Shown: positions 45,935-56,324, counted from the first letter of the stretch. The stretch is 64,000 nt of DNA from Haemophilus paracuniculus (GCF_002015115.1 NZ_MUYA01000004.1:29781-93780), one strand, 5' to 3'. Program-made: numbers and translations. The notes: generated by a model from the sequence alone, not told the origin.

Positions 45935-46864
45935 TTATTTGGCGTTGGGTAGGAATTTATGCCCAATCGCCGAGAAAATTGCCCCGAAAACCACGATAAA
46001 TGCCCCTAAATAGCTGAGAAAATTCATATTGGGGGCGGAAAAATAATCGGGGAAAAGGTAATGCCCTAGGTTGGAAAAGAGCATTGTGAAAATCGGAATT
46101 AAGGTGGTTACGGCACTCACTTTCGAGGCTTCCCAATGGTTTAACGCCTCACCGTATGCCCCGTAGCCGATCAAGGTGTTCAAACAGCAGAAAATAAAAC
46201 AGCCGAGCAAAAAGCCATTCATCTGTTCAAACGGGACGGAATCCGCCGCAAAGGGGGTCAGCACCACGCCACAACCGAAATAGATAATCAGCAAAATTTG
46301 TTGGGAAGTGAGTTTGCTCGACAACATTTTTTGAGCGATACCGTAGGCGACCCAAATGGTACTGGCACTTGCCCCGAGCAAAATCCCGAACGCATAGGTG
46401 TTAAATTGTAGAATTTCGCTGAAACGGTCGTTAAAAAACGCGATCAAGCCGACAATTAACAACACCAGCCCGATTTTTTGGTGCAAACCAAATTTCTCTT
46501 TAAACAGCACTACGCTAAAAAAGAGCATTGCGAACGGGGCGAGTTGCCATAACACTTGATTGGTGGTGGGAGAAATATAGTTCAACGCTTCGCTAAACAG
46601 CACAAAATTACTCGCCAAACCGAACACACCTAGGGCGATCAAGCCCCATTCTTTGCGACTGAAAGCGGTCAGTTTCGGCAATTTTTTTGCAATACCTAAA
46701 ATCAACAGCAAGCCAACCACCGCCACCCAAAAGCGATACCAAACGAGGGTTTCCGCCGACATCACCGCCAGCACTTTTTGAGCGGCAATCGCCAACGCTC
46801 CCCAAGTCGCGGCGGCAAGCAAAGCGAGGGAAAATCCGAGTAAAGGGTTTTGTGTTTTCATCAC
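45935..46864 (-). CDS. EamA/DMT family transporter (YhbE position)
   Basis: The 309-residue protein has about ten membrane helices in two EamA halves, starting NPLLGFSLALLAAATWGALA and with NYISPTTNQVLWQLAPFAML. It occupies the place of yhbE between rpmA and obgE. Substrate is unknown. The start is 46864 or 46861 (two Met codons in a row). Confidence 0.88.
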   Translation of the reverse strand: MMKTQNPLLGFSLALLAAATWGALAIAAQKVLAVMSAETLVWYRFWVAVVGLLLILGIAKKLPKLTAFSRKEWGLIALGVFGLASNFVLFSEALNYISPTTNQVLWQLAPFAMLFFSVVLFKEKFGLHQKIGLVLLIVGLIAFFNDRFSEILQFNTYAFGILLGASASTIWVAYGIAQKMLSSKLTSQQILLIIYFGCGVVLTPFAADSVPFEQMNGFLLGCFIFCCLNTLIGYGAYGEALNHWEASKVSAVTTLIPIFTMLFSNLGHYLFPDYFSAPNMNFLSYLGAFIVVFGAIFSAIGHKFLPNAK

Positions 46865-46915
46865 GGCTGTCCGTTTTAATCCGTTTTAAAATCTGTTTTC
46901 AATTCACTTTACCAT

Positions 46916-46945
46916 AAAAAAACCCCGCACAATAAGCGGGGCATT
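46916..46945 (-). terminator. Terminator after rpmA
   Basis: On the minus strand GCCCCGC-ttattgt-GCGGGG is followed by TTTTTTT. It would separate the ribosomal protein genes from the downstream EamA-obgE pair. Confidence 0.85.
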
Positions 46946-46962
46946 TTATTTGGTTTTGAAGA

Positions 46963-47220
46963 TTATTCAGCAACAATGCTCACATATTTGCGATTTTTCT
47001 CGCCTTTTACTTCAAATTTAACTTTACCGTCAGCAGTTGCGAATAAAGTGTGATCTTTACCCATACCAACGTTTGTACCAGCGTGGAATTTAGTACCACG
47101 TTGACGCACGATAATGCTACCTGCTAAAACAGACTCGCCACCGAAACGTTTAACACCAAGGCGTTTAGCTTCAGAATCACGACCGTTACGAGTTGAACCA
47201 CCAGCTTTTTTAGTTGCCAT
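46963..47220 (-). CDS. rpmA: 50S ribosomal protein L27
   Basis: The 85-residue protein starts [20 protein letters not shown], with [18 protein letters not shown] and GKDHTLFA, the L27 pattern. It follows rplU by 20 bp. Confidence 0.98.
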   Translation of the reverse strand: MATKKAGGSTRNGRDSEAKRLGVKRFGGESVLAGSIIVRQRGTKFHAGTNVGMGKDHTLFATADGKVKFEVKGEKNRKYVSIVAE

Positions 47221-47240
47221 CTACTTGATCTCCTCTGAAA

Positions 47241-47552
47241 TTATGCTTGAATCCCAGTGATTTTCACTTCGGTGAACCACTGACGATGACCTTGTTGTTT
47301 ACGGCTGTGTTTACGACGACGGAATTTAACGATTTTCACTTTCTCGCCACGACCGTGTGCAACCACTTCTGCCACTACTTTACTACCAGCAACTACTGGT
47401 GTACCGATTTTTACATCTTCGCCATTAACGACCATTAACACTGAGTCAAACTCAACTTTTTCGCCAGTCGCGATTTCAAGTTTCTCTAAACGAACAACTT
47501 GACCTTCGCTTACTCGGTGTTGTTTGCCGCCACTTTGGAAAACTGCGTACAT
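47241..47552 (-). CDS. rplU: 50S ribosomal protein L21
   Basis: From ATG 47552 the protein has 103 residues ([39 protein letters not shown]), the E. coli length. GGAG lies 7 bp upstream. The upstream in-frame Met at 47576 is rejected. Confidence 0.98.
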   Translation of the reverse strand: MYAVFQSGGKQHRVSEGQVVRLEKLEIATGEKVEFDSVLMVVNGEDVKIGTPVVAGSKVVAEVVAHGRGEKVKIVKFRRRKHSRKQQGHRQWFTEVKITGIQA

Positions 47553-47747
47553 ATTTACTCCGCTAAATTGTGCCATCTCGCTTTGCGTTTCGGCACTTTC
47601 AAATTCATATAAAATAGGTCGCTAATTCTACGCAAAAAGAAATTAAAGAGCAAGCCGAAATTACGAAAAAATTTCAAAAATTCCTCGCCATCGCATTATG
47701 GCGGATTATGATATGATTTCGTTCTTGATTAACTAAGGGAAGAACCT

Positions 47748-48667
47748 ATGCAAAAACCCTCTATTCTTCTTGCAATGCCAATGGATAACCAAATCTATGC
47801 AGAAATTGAGAAAAACTTAATCGATTATGGTTTTGAGGTAATCGTACTAATACGAGATTTAATAGAACAACGTCAGCCTTATTTTGGGGCAGATTTTGCT
47901 TTATTTATTCGTGCGGATATGTTTTCCGATGAACTCCTTGCCCAAATTCGCCCAACTATTCGCCAAAAAATGGTGTGCTACCAATGGGACGGCATAAATC
48001 GCTTTGGTAACGCCCTTGACCGAGCCAAATGGTTCGACCGCTTTTTTGTGTTCAATTCTGACGATTTATCCCTCCACCCCCAATTAGAGCCTGCTACCAA
48101 TTTTTATTTAGATTACAGCCTCGATCACCGCATTTTAGTGCCATTTTGGGATATTTATTTTACAGGTTCTCACTTACCAAATCGTACCGAAAAAGTGATT
48201 AAATTCGCTCATTTTTTAAACGAAACGGGGGGGGGGTAAAATCACTTTTTAATGTGGTTTGTTGGGAATGAATCACCCCACAACTTGCTCGCCAACTCTA
48301 CCCTGCCAATGTGAATATCCTGCCTACGGGGATTTCCTTTCAACAAAATATCGAATATGCCAAACAAAGCAAAGTGTTAGTCGATTTCTTAGAAAATGTA
48401 CACAAAGGCTTATCTTTCCGCACCTTTGAAGCCTTGGCGTATCGTAAAAAATTGATTACCACCAACCCTGAAATTATGAAATATGATTTCTACCACCCAA
48501 ATAACGTTTTTGTTTGGAATGGCAAAGACTTTGCAGGATTAGCAGATTTTTTGGCAACCCCTTACCAAGAAATTGAGGAAAGCATTCGCCGAAAATATAG
48601 TTTTGGCAACTGGATTCGTTACCTCTTTGACTTTCCACCTTATCAGCCAATTTATCTACCTAGATAA
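47748..48667 (+). pseudogene. Glycosyltransferase-like gene disrupted at a ten-G tract, possibly phase variable
   Basis: The 5' part (47748-48239) encodes 163 residues, MQKPSILLAMPMDNQIYAEI through KFAHFLNET, then hits a run of ten G at 48227-48236 and TAA. The 3' part, in the frame restored by G8 or G11, gives VKSLFNVVCWE, then a TGA at 48269, then YPANVNILPTGISFQQNIEY to 48667 with SFRTFEALAYRKKLITTNP. The 3' part has the features of a GT-B-like sugar transferase C-terminus. A GAATGAATC duplication may explain the second lesion. Poly-G tracts in surface-sugar genes are classic slip sites, but the extra TGA means simple slippage would not restore this copy. Confidence 0.75.
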
Positions 48668-48699
48668 CAAAAATACCCGCTTACAAGCGGGTACTTTTT
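48668..48699. terminator. Bidirectional terminator between the glycosyltransferase remnant and crr
   Basis: TACCCGCTT-ac-AAGCGGGTA followed by CTTTTT on plus and AAAAA before it for minus. An uptake-signal-like word forms the right arm. Confidence 0.8.
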
Positions 48700-48713
48700 A
48701 CGAAATTTCGTGA

Positions 48714-49214
48714 TTACTTGGTTAAAGTGAGGATTTCACTTTCGCCAAACACCACTTGACCACTTAATTTCGTGAGGTTGCTAATTTCGTCCATATTTGA
48801 AATTACCACTGGGGTAAGCACTGATTTTGCTTTTTCCTCTAATAACGCAAGGTCAAATTCAATGATTGGATCGCCCACTTTTACGGTCTGCCCTTCTTGA
48901 GCCACCCGGGTAAAGCCTTCGCCCTTAAGCTCAACGGTATCAATCCCGAAATGCACGAACAATTCAATACCCTCATCTGATTCGATTGAGAAAGCGTGAT
49001 TAGTTTCAAAAATTTTGCCGATAGTGCCGTTTACTGGGGCAACAATTACATTACCATTTGGGCGAATTGCTACACCATCGCCAACGATTTTTTCAGAGAA
49101 AACCACATCTGGTACATCTTCGATATTGACGATCTCGCCTGAAAGCGGGGCGTAAATTTTGACTTCCTTTGCCACTTTTTCTTTTGAACCAAATAATTTG
49201 TCAAAGAATCCCAT
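48714..49214 (-). CDS. crr: PTS glucose-specific EIIA component
   Basis: EIIA-Glc receives phosphate from HPr and signals carbon status. The 166-residue protein has [27 protein letters not shown] and the phosphorylated histidine in [18 protein letters not shown]. It ends the ptsH-ptsI-crr operon. Confidence 0.97.
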   Translation of the reverse strand: MGFFDKLFGSKEKVAKEVKIYAPLSGEIVNIEDVPDVVFSEKIVGDGVAIRPNGNVIVAPVNGTIGKIFETNHAFSIESDEGIELFVHFGIDTVELKGEGFTRVAQEGQTVKVGDPIIEFDLALLEEKAKSVLTPVVISNMDEISNLTKLSGQVVFGESEILTLTK

Positions 49215-49283
49215 AAAAATTGATCTCCATATTGATGAAAAATTCTCGCATATGATATACGAGAATTTCTCATTTGTATGCTT

Positions 49284-51005
49284 TTAGTTTAACTTTTGAT
49301 AGAAAGCATCCACTAATCTTTCAATATCTGCCACCGTTGGCTGGGCTAATGCTTCGTCTGCAAGGGCTTTTGCATCGGCGTAGTTGATGCTGCGAGCCAG
49401 CTTTTTAACGTGTGGCACGGAAATACCACTCATACTAAATTCGTCTAAGCCCATACCGAGCAACAACGCAGTCGCACGCACATCACCCGCTAATTCGCCA
49501 CACATACCTGTCCATTTACCTTCGGCGTGGGAAGCATCAATCACTTGTTTGATCAAGTTCAACACAGACGGGCTGAGTGGGTTGTAAAGGTGCGCGATAA
49601 TTTCGTTACCACGATCCACCGCAAGGGTGTATTGGGTTAAATCGTTCGTGCCGATACTGAAAAAGTCCGCTTCTTTGGCAAGGTGGCGAGCATTCACCGC
49701 CGCTGACGGGGTTTCCACCATAATACCGAGTTGCAGGTTTTCATCAAAGGCTTTGCCCTCTGCACGCAACTGATCTTTGAGTTCCTCCACAATCGCTTTT
49801 AATTCACGGATTTCTTCCACCGAGATGATCATCGGGAACATTACCGCCAATTTACCAAACGCCGAAGCACGCAATACCGCACGCAACTGGGTGTCTAAAA
49901 TCTCACGGCGAGTTAAGCCGATACGCACCGCACGCCAGCCGAGGAACGGGTTCATCTCTTTTGGTAAATCTAAGTATGGCAACTCTTTGTCGCCGCCGAT
50001 GTCCATCGTACGCAACACCACTTGTTTACCGCCCATCGCTTCCACGATCTCTTTATAGGCTTGGAACTGCTCTTCCTCGCCAGGTAAAGCGGTGCGATCC
50101 ATAAATAAAAATTCGGTACGATACAAGCCGATTGACTCGCCACCGTTGCGAAGTACGCCGTCCACATCACGAATTGTGCCGATATTACCTGCCACTTCAA
50201 TGCGATGACCGTCTAGGGTAACGGCTGGCAACTCTTTTAATTTCGCCAATTCCGCTTTTTCCGCCGCCACTTTTTCTTGTAGGGCTTTGTATTTGTCTAA
50301 CACGTCCGCAGACGGATTGATATGCACCTCGTTGTTTTCCGCATCCAACACCACCATATCGCCCGTTTTCACAAGGGACGTGATGTTGTTCGTGCCAACA
50401 ATCGCAGGTAATTCCAACGAACGAGCCATAATTGAGGTATGCGAAGTGCGACCGCCGATATCGGTAATAAAACCAAGCACTTTATCAAGGTTTAATTGAG
50501 CCGTTTCAGACGGGGTTAAATCGTAAGCGACCAAAATCGACTCTTCTTGAATATCGCCCAAATCGACAATGTGCATACCCAAAATGTTACGCAACAAGCG
50601 GTTACCAATATCTCGAATATCGCCCGCACGCTCTTTGAGGTATTCATCGTCAATATCCGCCAACATTGCCACTTGCATATCGATCACCTTGCTCGCCGCT
50701 ACATCAGCGGTAACCAAGTTATCTTGCAAATAGCCGAGGATTTCTTCTTCCAATTCCTCATCTTCAAGGATCATCAAATGCCCCTCAAAGATCGCCTCTT
50801 TTTCTTCGCCGAGAGTTTGACGCGCTTTCTCTTTAATTGCGGTTAATTGTGCCGCCGCTTTATCACGACCTGCATAGAATTTTGCGGTTTCCGCTTCAAT
50901 TTCGTCCGCCGAAATTTTACGCGTATTCAGAACAATCGGCTCTTCTTTTAGCACTAAGGCTTTGCCGAATACAATGCCTGGTGAGGCTGCAATTCCTGTA
51001 ATCAT
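49284..51005 (-). CDS. ptsI: PTS enzyme I
   Basis: Enzyme I transfers phosphate from PEP to HPr. From ATG 51005 it has 573 residues: [20 protein letters not shown], active-site His in [20 protein letters not shown], and the PEP site [17 protein letters not shown] plus [10 protein letters not shown]. The upstream start at 51092 would add 29 residues, mostly from the intergenic gap, and is rejected; AGGGGAAACTGTG precedes 51005. Confidence 0.97.
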   Translation of the reverse strand: MITGIAASPGIVFGKALVLKEEPIVLNTRKISADEIEAETAKFYAGRDKAAAQLTAIKEKARQTLGEEKEAIFEGHLMILEDEELEEEILGYLQDNLVTADVAASKVIDMQVAMLADIDDEYLKERAGDIRDIGNRLLRNILGMHIVDLGDIQEESILVAYDLTPSETAQLNLDKVLGFITDIGGRTSHTSIMARSLELPAIVGTNNITSLVKTGDMVVLDAENNEVHINPSADVLDKYKALQEKVAAEKAELAKLKELPAVTLDGHRIEVAGNIGTIRDVDGVLRNGGESIGLYRTEFLFMDRTALPGEEEQFQAYKEIVEAMGGKQVVLRTMDIGGDKELPYLDLPKEMNPFLGWRAVRIGLTRREILDTQLRAVLRASAFGKLAVMFPMIISVEEIRELKAIVEELKDQLRAEGKAFDENLQLGIMVETPSAAVNARHLAKEADFFSIGTNDLTQYTLAVDRGNEIIAHLYNPLSPSVLNLIKQVIDASHAEGKWTGMCGELAGDVRATALLLGMGLDEFSMSGISVPHVKKLARSINYADAKALADEALAQPTVADIERLVDAFYQKLN

Positions 51006-51106
51006 CACAGTTTCCCCTGTTTCTTGATTTACAATAAACGTAAACAAGCCATTGCACCCTAGCCAAGCTAAGGTGCAATAGCGTGTTATCAAAATTTACC
51101 CGAAAA

Positions 51107-51364
51107 TTATTCTAAGGTAGGGATCAAATCAACTAAAAAATCGACCGCTTTTTGCTCGTCCTCACCCTCTGCTGAAATGGTGATTTCCGTGCCTTGGGTT
51201 AAACCCAATGTTTGTAATTTAAACAAACTTTTCGCACTCGCACTTTTGCCTGCCGAAGTTACAGTAATGTCAGCCGCAAAACCTTTTGCTGCTTTCACAA
51301 ATTCCGCCGCAGGACGAGTGTGTAAACCATTTGGTGCAGTGATAACGACATTTTTTGAGTACAT
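51107..51364 (-). CDS. ptsH: PTS phosphocarrier protein HPr
   Basis: The 85-residue protein begins [20 protein letters not shown] with the phosphorylated His15, and has [20 protein letters not shown] with Ser46. AGAGGAAATTCCT precedes the ATG. Confidence 0.98.
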   Translation of the reverse strand: MYSKNVVITAPNGLHTRPAAEFVKAAKGFAADITVTSAGKSASAKSLFKLQTLGLTQGTEITISAEGEDEQKAVDFLVDLIPTLE

Positions 51365-51401
51365 AGGAATTTCCTCTATTGATTAAATGATAAAAATCCG
51401 C

Positions 51402-51419
51402 TTGGCAAACGCTTGCCAA
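51402..51419. promoter_or_regulatory. Palindrome upstream of ptsH
   Basis: TTGGCAAACGCTTGCCAA is a perfect 7-bp inverted repeat with a 4-bp centre, 38-55 bp upstream of the ptsH start. It could be an operator or a hairpin in the leader. It does not match CRP or Mlc consensus well. Confidence 0.35.
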
Positions 51420-51580
51420 AATTTTGCTAACTTTACTACAAAACGAATATAAAAACACGCCAAAAGCGACTAAATCCTCCGCTCATCGGACATTTTAGTC
51501 TATTTTTTACCCAAAAATTCGCTTTTTTTGTTTAGGGTCAATTTTTCGCTAAACAAAAATAATCTCAAATGAAGTAAAAA

Positions 51581-51898
51581 CTATTTTTCAACCGCCTCAA
51601 TTGTCCAAACCAATTTCTCGGCTTTGACTTTAAACAGCAGATCGATATTTGGGTGTTTGCCTTCGTTCTGTTCGGCATCGGCAACGTGTTCGGCGAACCA
51701 TTCTAGCCCTTGACAAGCGGTGGTTTCGTCTAAAATTTTGGCAAATTTTTCCGCCAAGGCGTTGTAGAGTTTCAACGAACCCAATTTGCCCTCAACCGCA
51801 GGAATGGTATGCACCACCTCGCCTTGCTCGTTGCGAATTTGGATTGCCGAAAGGTGATCGATAGACGGAAAAGTCGCTAAATAATCTTTAAATTGCAT
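51581..51898 (-). CDS. DUF2322 family protein
   Basis: The 105-residue protein starts MQFKDYLATFPSIDHLSAIQ and has VVHTIPAVEGKLGSLKLYNA and FAEHVADAEQNEGKHPNIDL, which fit DUF2322. Function is unknown. It lies alone between ptsH and fhuA. Confidence 0.75.
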   Translation of the reverse strand: MQFKDYLATFPSIDHLSAIQIRNEQGEVVHTIPAVEGKLGSLKLYNALAEKFAKILDETTACQGLEWFAEHVADAEQNEGKHPNIDLLFKVKAEKLVWTIEAVEK

Positions 51899-51913
51899 AA
51901 AAAATCCTTGTGA

Positions 51914-51938
51914 AAAAAGGGCTGGGGTCAGCCCTTTT
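51914..51938 (-). terminator. fhuA terminator
   Basis: AAAAGGGCTG-ggg-TCAGCCCTTTT reads as a hairpin plus T-run on the minus strand, 12 bp after the fhuA stop. Confidence 0.85.
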
Positions 51939-51949
51939 GGTTAATGAGA

Positions 51950-54049
51950 TTAGAATTTGTAGTTGAGGCTACCTGACACTTTACGCTCTGCCCCGTAGTA
52001 GCAGTAGTAATCACAGCCTGCCACATAACGGCGGTTGCCCACGTTATCCGCATTCACTTGCACTGCAAGGTTTGGGGTAACTTGATAACGAGCCATTAAA
52101 TCCACCACCGTGGCAGACGGCACTTTTGCCCCAGAATAGAGCGAGCCTGTTGAGGTTACGCTATGTCCAACATAACGCAAACCAGCCCCTAAGGTCAAAT
52201 CTTTCAACGCCCCATTTTCAAAGGTGTAAGCCGTTCTCGCCGCAAGCGTTGAGGTTGGAATCAGTGGATTACGCACATCGCCCGTGGCTTTTTTGGTTAC
52301 CGATTTGAGGTAAGTGTAAGCCAAGCCTAAATTCCAATTTGGGGTCAGGTTGGTGTCCATTTGCACCTCAATCCCTTTACGGCGAATGGTATCGGCACTA
52401 CTCACGGTTACGCCTAAGCCATTTTGATTTGGCGAAGCGATCAACGCCCCTTTATCTTTGGCTCGGAAACCTGCCACCGTAATTGAGCCGTCTAACCAAG
52501 TCGGCAGATATTTTACGCCCACTTCATATTGCTTGGTGATGTTTGGATCATAGAGTTTTTGGTTACCGCTGATCCCAACAGGTAAATTGAATGATTCGCT
52601 ATAACTCACATATGGATTCAACCCAAACGGAGCTTCATACATAAAGGAAGCCGAGTAGGAAGTGTGGTTATTTTTTACGCTTTGGGTGCTGGTGTATTCA
52701 TCTTGCTTAGCTCGGTCGTGGCGAATACCTAAACCTAAATTAAATTTATCCGCAAAACGGGTGCTGTTTTGAAGATAGAAACCTAATTGGCGAGCTTTGA
52801 TATGCGTTTGCTTTGCCGCACTCAGATTTTGAGCTTGTCCCCAACCAGCGGTTGGATTTAACAGATTGATTGCAGAAGTCGCCCCTGCAATGGTGTAAAG
52901 GGCATCGACTTTGCTATAACGGTAATCCGTTCCCACCACCAAGGTATTTTTAACGAAATCGTTACCTGCTTTCCACGTTAAGCGATTATCCGTGGCGTGA
53001 GCCTTTAATTTTCCGTCATTAAACACCACCCCACGAGCCAACTCATAGCCTTTCGCACTTGGTGCAAGTGGCGACCAATCTGGATTATACGCAGACGGAT
53101 AAACGTAAGCCCCTTTGTGATAATTATCCGCTTCGCTATAACGATAGCTACTATTTACGCTCAAATCATTGTTGAATTGATGTTCCAACTCGTAGCCTAA
53201 ACTATATTGGCGGTTGGTTTCTGTATCATTTTTCGGATCGCCTAAATTTACATTACGGCTAATATAGCCATTTGGGGATGGTTTCAATGTTCCCTCTTGT
53301 GGCAAGAAATTCGAACTCGGCGTACCTGAATCACGTTGGTAGCTGGTTAAAATGTTCAAACGAGTGCGGTCAGAAATATCCCACGCCAAGGTTGGGGCGA
53401 TGTAGAAGGTTTTATTGTTGGTTTTATCCCAATCGCCGTCTTTGGCGTTGTAACTGGTAACGATACGATAACGCACTTTCTCATCATCGCTGATTTTACC
53501 CGTGTAATCCGCCCCAAAACCGTAGCTATTTTGCGTACCGCCCGAGAGTTTAAATTCGCCTTTGCCGATTTGATCTTGATGAGCACGTTTGGTTACATAG
53601 TTAATCAAACCACCTGAATTGGCTGCCCCGAAAGTCATCGAATCCGCCCCTTTGGTTACTTCTACCGCTTCCAAACCAAAGGTTTCCACATAAGGGGTAA
53701 AGAAACCATAGCTAAACGTTGGTAAACCGTTTACCGCCTGCGACACTTCCGCCCCACGCACACGAAACCAGTTGGTGTTGGTATCATTACCAAACACTTG
53801 ATTGCTGAAACCCGATTGATAACGCCCAATTTCATCAGCTTTGCTCACCGCTTGCTTATCCAAATCTTCACGGCTCATCGCTACCGCGGATTTCGCCTGA
53901 TGAAACGGCACTTCGCCCATTTTGAACATCGAGCCACCACTTACCACGATTTCATCAAGCTGGGTAACCTGCTCTTCCGCCATTGCTGGGGCTGCGATTG
54001 CTAATAATACCGCTTGGGAAACGGCTGAGTAGATAAAAGTTTTTTTCAT
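51950..54049 (-). CDS. fhuA: TonB-dependent ferric siderophore receptor (FhuA type)
   Basis: From ATG 54049 (AGGACTTTAAA upstream) the protein has 699 residues, matching the size of A. pleuropneumoniae FhuA. A signal peptide ends PAMA-EE, a TonB box DEIVVSGG follows, then the plug with RVRGAEVSQAVNGLPTFSYG and VTKGADSMTFGAANSGGLIN, and a 22-strand-type barrel ending NYKF. CDYYCYYGAER near the end holds an unusual Cys pair. It lies at the end of fhuCDB, which supports hydroxamate uptake; a repeat pair separates it from fhuB. Confidence 0.9.
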   Translation of the reverse strand: MKKTFIYSAVSQAVLLAIAAPAMAEEQVTQLDEIVVSGGSMFKMGEVPFHQAKSAVAMSREDLDKQAVSKADEIGRYQSGFSNQVFGNDTNTNWFRVRGAEVSQAVNGLPTFSYGFFTPYVETFGLEAVEVTKGADSMTFGAANSGGLINYVTKRAHQDQIGKGEFKLSGGTQNSYGFGADYTGKISDDEKVRYRIVTSYNAKDGDWDKTNNKTFYIAPTLAWDISDRTRLNILTSYQRDSGTPSSNFLPQEGTLKPSPNGYISRNVNLGDPKNDTETNRQYSLGYELEHQFNNDLSVNSSYRYSEADNYHKGAYVYPSAYNPDWSPLAPSAKGYELARGVVFNDGKLKAHATDNRLTWKAGNDFVKNTLVVGTDYRYSKVDALYTIAGATSAINLLNPTAGWGQAQNLSAAKQTHIKARQLGFYLQNSTRFADKFNLGLGIRHDRAKQDEYTSTQSVKNNHTSYSASFMYEAPFGLNPYVSYSESFNLPVGISGNQKLYDPNITKQYEVGVKYLPTWLDGSITVAGFRAKDKGALIASPNQNGLGVTVSSADTIRRKGIEVQMDTNLTPNWNLGLAYTYLKSVTKKATGDVRNPLIPTSTLAARTAYTFENGALKDLTLGAGLRYVGHSVTSTGSLYSGAKVPSATVVDLMARYQVTPNLAVQVNADNVGNRRYVAGCDYYCYYGAERKVSGSLNYKF

Positions 54050-54151
54050 TTTAAAGTCCTCATTAAGAGTTATGTAATGTGGAATGTTGCCATTCCGATT
54101 TTTAAAAATTCGCAAAACGCAAAAATTTGCGAAAATCTGACCGCTTGTTTT

Positions 54152-54215
54152 CCCTCTCTCTGCGATAAATACTGAACGTATTTATCGCTGTCTCTCTCCC
54201 ACATGTGGGAGAGAG
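54152..54215 (+). repeat. Two-hairpin palindromic repeat, locus 3 copy a
   Basis: CCCTCTCTCT precedes the inner stem GCGATAAATAC, loop TGAAC, GTATTTATCGC, then TGTCTCTCTCCC and an outer hairpin ACATGT-centred ending GGGAGAGAG. Confidence 0.8.
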
Positions 54216-54291
54216 TTTTTTATTCTGTGCTCAATTTTAAACCTCTCCTATTTGTAGAGAAGAGAGTTTTTATTCTTGCTCGATATTCTAA

Positions 54292-54357
54292 CCCTCGCCC
54301 ACTTGTGGGAGAGGGACAGAAATTGACTTCGTTGAGAAGTCAATTTCAGGGAGAGGG
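54292..54357 (-). repeat. Two-hairpin palindromic repeat, locus 3 copy b
   Basis: On the minus strand CCCTCTCCCT leads to GAAATTGACTTC, loop TCAAC, GAAGTCAATTTC, then TGTCCCTCTCCC and an outer hairpin. It faces copy a. Confidence 0.8.
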
Positions 54358-54359
54358 AA

Positions 54360-56324
54360 CTAAACTTTCCTCACCATCACTAAGAAATAGGTTCCGCCAA
54401 TTAAGGTGGCAACCAACCCCGCGGGGATTTCGTAAGGGAAGAGGATTTGTCGTCCGAGCCAGTCGGCGAGGATCATTATTCCGCCGCCGATGATGCCTGA
54501 TAACAGTAACTGAGCGTGGGCTTTGTGTACACCGAGTAGCCTTGTGATTTGTGGCACGAGCAAGCCGATAAAGCTCAATGGCCCGATAATCAAGGTGGCG
54601 AATGCTGTGAGCAAGGCACTGAACAAAATCAAAATCCAACGGGTGCGTTTGAGGTTTAAGCCTAACGCTTGTGCCACTGGGGCTTGCAACGCCAGCAGTT
54701 CTAGCCAGCGGCTGAAAACGAGGCTGACCGTCCATAACACCAAGCTCACGCCCAAAAACGGCAAGGCTAAACCAAAATCCGCCTGTTGGGTTGAACTCGA
54801 TGTCCACGCGATCAGTTGGTTGGCTCGCAGGTCGCCACTGGCTATCGCAAGGCGTTGTAAGGTGTCAAACAGTGCCGAGAGGCTGATCCCCGTTAAAAGC
54901 ACCTTTTCGGGCAACATTCCGTTGCGTTGGTTGATTGCGGTCAGCACACCTAACGCTAACAACGCCCCAATCACGCCCGACAGCCAAAACCATTCACTTT
55001 GTTGGGCAGAAAACAGGAATAGCACCGCCAAAATCCCCATACTAGTTCCCGAGGAAACGCCCAACAGTTCGGGGCTTGCCATTGGATTGAGGGTCAGCCG
55101 TTGTAAGATCACGCCTGCCACCGCCAACAGCACGCCGACCGCCAACGCCACCATTACCCGCGGGAAACGCAACGCCAAAATATCGCTTTCGCTAAAATTC
55201 AGCCAAATCCAACCGCTTGCCCCCTTGCCGAGCAACAGGACGATCACAAAAACAAGAGCAAATCCGCCCAAAATCACGCCGATTGCAAGCGATCGGATTT
55301 GACGAATTTTTGGCGAGCCGTTTTCGGTCAAACGTCCGCTATTCGACAAAGCTCGAAACATCAGCCACAACAGCAACGGCGTGCCGAGTAAGGCGGTAAC
55401 CGCCCCCGTTGGCAGGTTGATTTGGCGAAAATCGGCGAGCAGTTGCAGGGCGAGATCGGTAATCGCCAACAATAACGCCCCTGCAAAAAATGCCCCGATC
55501 AGTTGAAATTTAAAGGTGCGTACACCAAGTTGGCGGACGATTGTCGCCGCCGCCAAGCCGACAAAGCCCAACATTCCCACCGCACTCACCACGCTCGCAA
55601 TCAAAAAGGCACTGGCAAGCACGCCGATTAAACGTAATTTTTGCACGGGTACGCCGAGGCTTTGGGCGTTGGATTCGTTGAGGGAAAGCATTGCCAGCGG
55701 ACGATGCAACAACCCGATGATCGCCAATATCGGCACGGCTTGCACCGCCAGCCACTGGCTATCTCGCCAGCTCTCTTGCACCAGCGACCCCGCCCCCCAT
55801 TGTGCCAAGCCGCGAGCTTCTTCGGGGTAGAACAACATCATCATCGCCGAAAACGAGCCGAAATAGAGGTTCACGACTAAGCCTGCCAAAATCAACAACA
55901 GAGGCGACATCGTTTTCCGCATTGCGAGGGTCAGCACCAACAACAGGCTCAACCCAGCCCCGATCACCGCTACCACGCTGGACCCATTTCCCAACCATTG
56001 TGGGGCGAAAATCGCCACCATAAACAGGGCAAATTGCGAGCCGCTACTAATGCCGAGGGTATTATCGGACGCCAGCGGATTCGCCATTACCTGCTGTAAC
56101 AGCAGGCTCGCCACGCCGAGCAATCCGCCTGCGAGCAACGCCATTGTGATCCGAGGTAGGGTGTAGCTTTGCACCAACAGCAGATCGAGCTGATCCGTGG
56201 GGCGAAATAGTGCTAACAGGGTGCTGTTTTCGGGGATTTGTCGCCCCAATAGCCAGACCAACAAGGCGAAGAAAACGATCCCAAGAACACTGAAAAAAGT
56301 TTGGCTGGCTCTGTTTGTTACCAT
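54360..56324 (-). CDS. fhuB: Ferric hydroxamate ABC transporter permease FhuB
   Basis: FhuB is the double-length permease that moves ferric hydroxamates across the inner membrane. The 654-residue protein has two FecCD halves, each with a conserved loop (ANPLASDNTLGISSGSQFAL; NPMASPELLGVSSGTSMGIL) and GMLGFVGLAAATIVRQLGV or GPLSFIGLLVPQITRLLGVH. It overlaps fhuD by 7 bp. Confidence 0.96.
   Translation of the reverse strand: MVTNRASQTFFSVLGIVFFALLVWLLGRQIPENSTLLALFRPTDQLDLLLVQSYTLPRITMALLAGGLLGVASLLLQQVMANPLASDNTLGISSGSQFALFMVAIFAPQWLGNGSSVVAVIGAGLSLLLVLTLAMRKTMSPLLLILAGLVVNLYFGSFSAMMMLFYPEEARGLAQWGAGSLVQESWRDSQWLAVQAVPILAIIGLLHRPLAMLSLNESNAQSLGVPVQKLRLIGVLASAFLIASVVSAVGMLGFVGLAAATIVRQLGVRTFKFQLIGAFFAGALLLAITDLALQLLADFRQINLPTGAVTALLGTPLLLWLMFRALSNSGRLTENGSPKIRQIRSLAIGVILGGFALVFVIVLLLGKGASGWIWLNFSESDILALRFPRVMVALAVGVLLAVAGVILQRLTLNPMASPELLGVSSGTSMGILAVLFLFSAQQSEWFWLSGVIGALLALGVLTAINQRNGMLPEKVLLTGISLSALFDTLQRLAIASGDLRANQLIAWTSSSTQQADFGLALPFLGVSLVLWTVSLVFSRWLELLALQAPVAQALGLNLKRTRWILILFSALLTAFATLIIGPLSFIGLLVPQITRLLGVHKAHAQLLLSGIIGGGIMILADWLGRQILFPYEIPAGLVATLIGGTYFLVMVRKV

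Larger units (their letters stand above)
54050..54359. other. Gene-free gap between fhuB and fhuA filled with repeats
   Basis: The gap has an uptake signal near 54138-54147 (GACCGCTTGT), two oppositely oriented two-hairpin repeats (54152 and 54292) and a partial third hairpin around 54242-54265 (CCTCTCC...AGAGAAGAG). No coding sequence is seen. Confidence 0.7.

Noticed and set aside
48254-48310. A frame starting near 48268 (ATGAATCACCCC) as a restart for the glycosyltransferase.
   Set aside because: It is out of frame with the conserved 3' part and reads as unrelated residues.
54523-55302. A 259-codon open frame on the plus strand opposite fhuB.
   Set aside because: It is wholly inside fhuB on the other strand, its composition is the mirror of the permease codons, and it has no ribosome binding site. 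fhuB is clearly the real gene.
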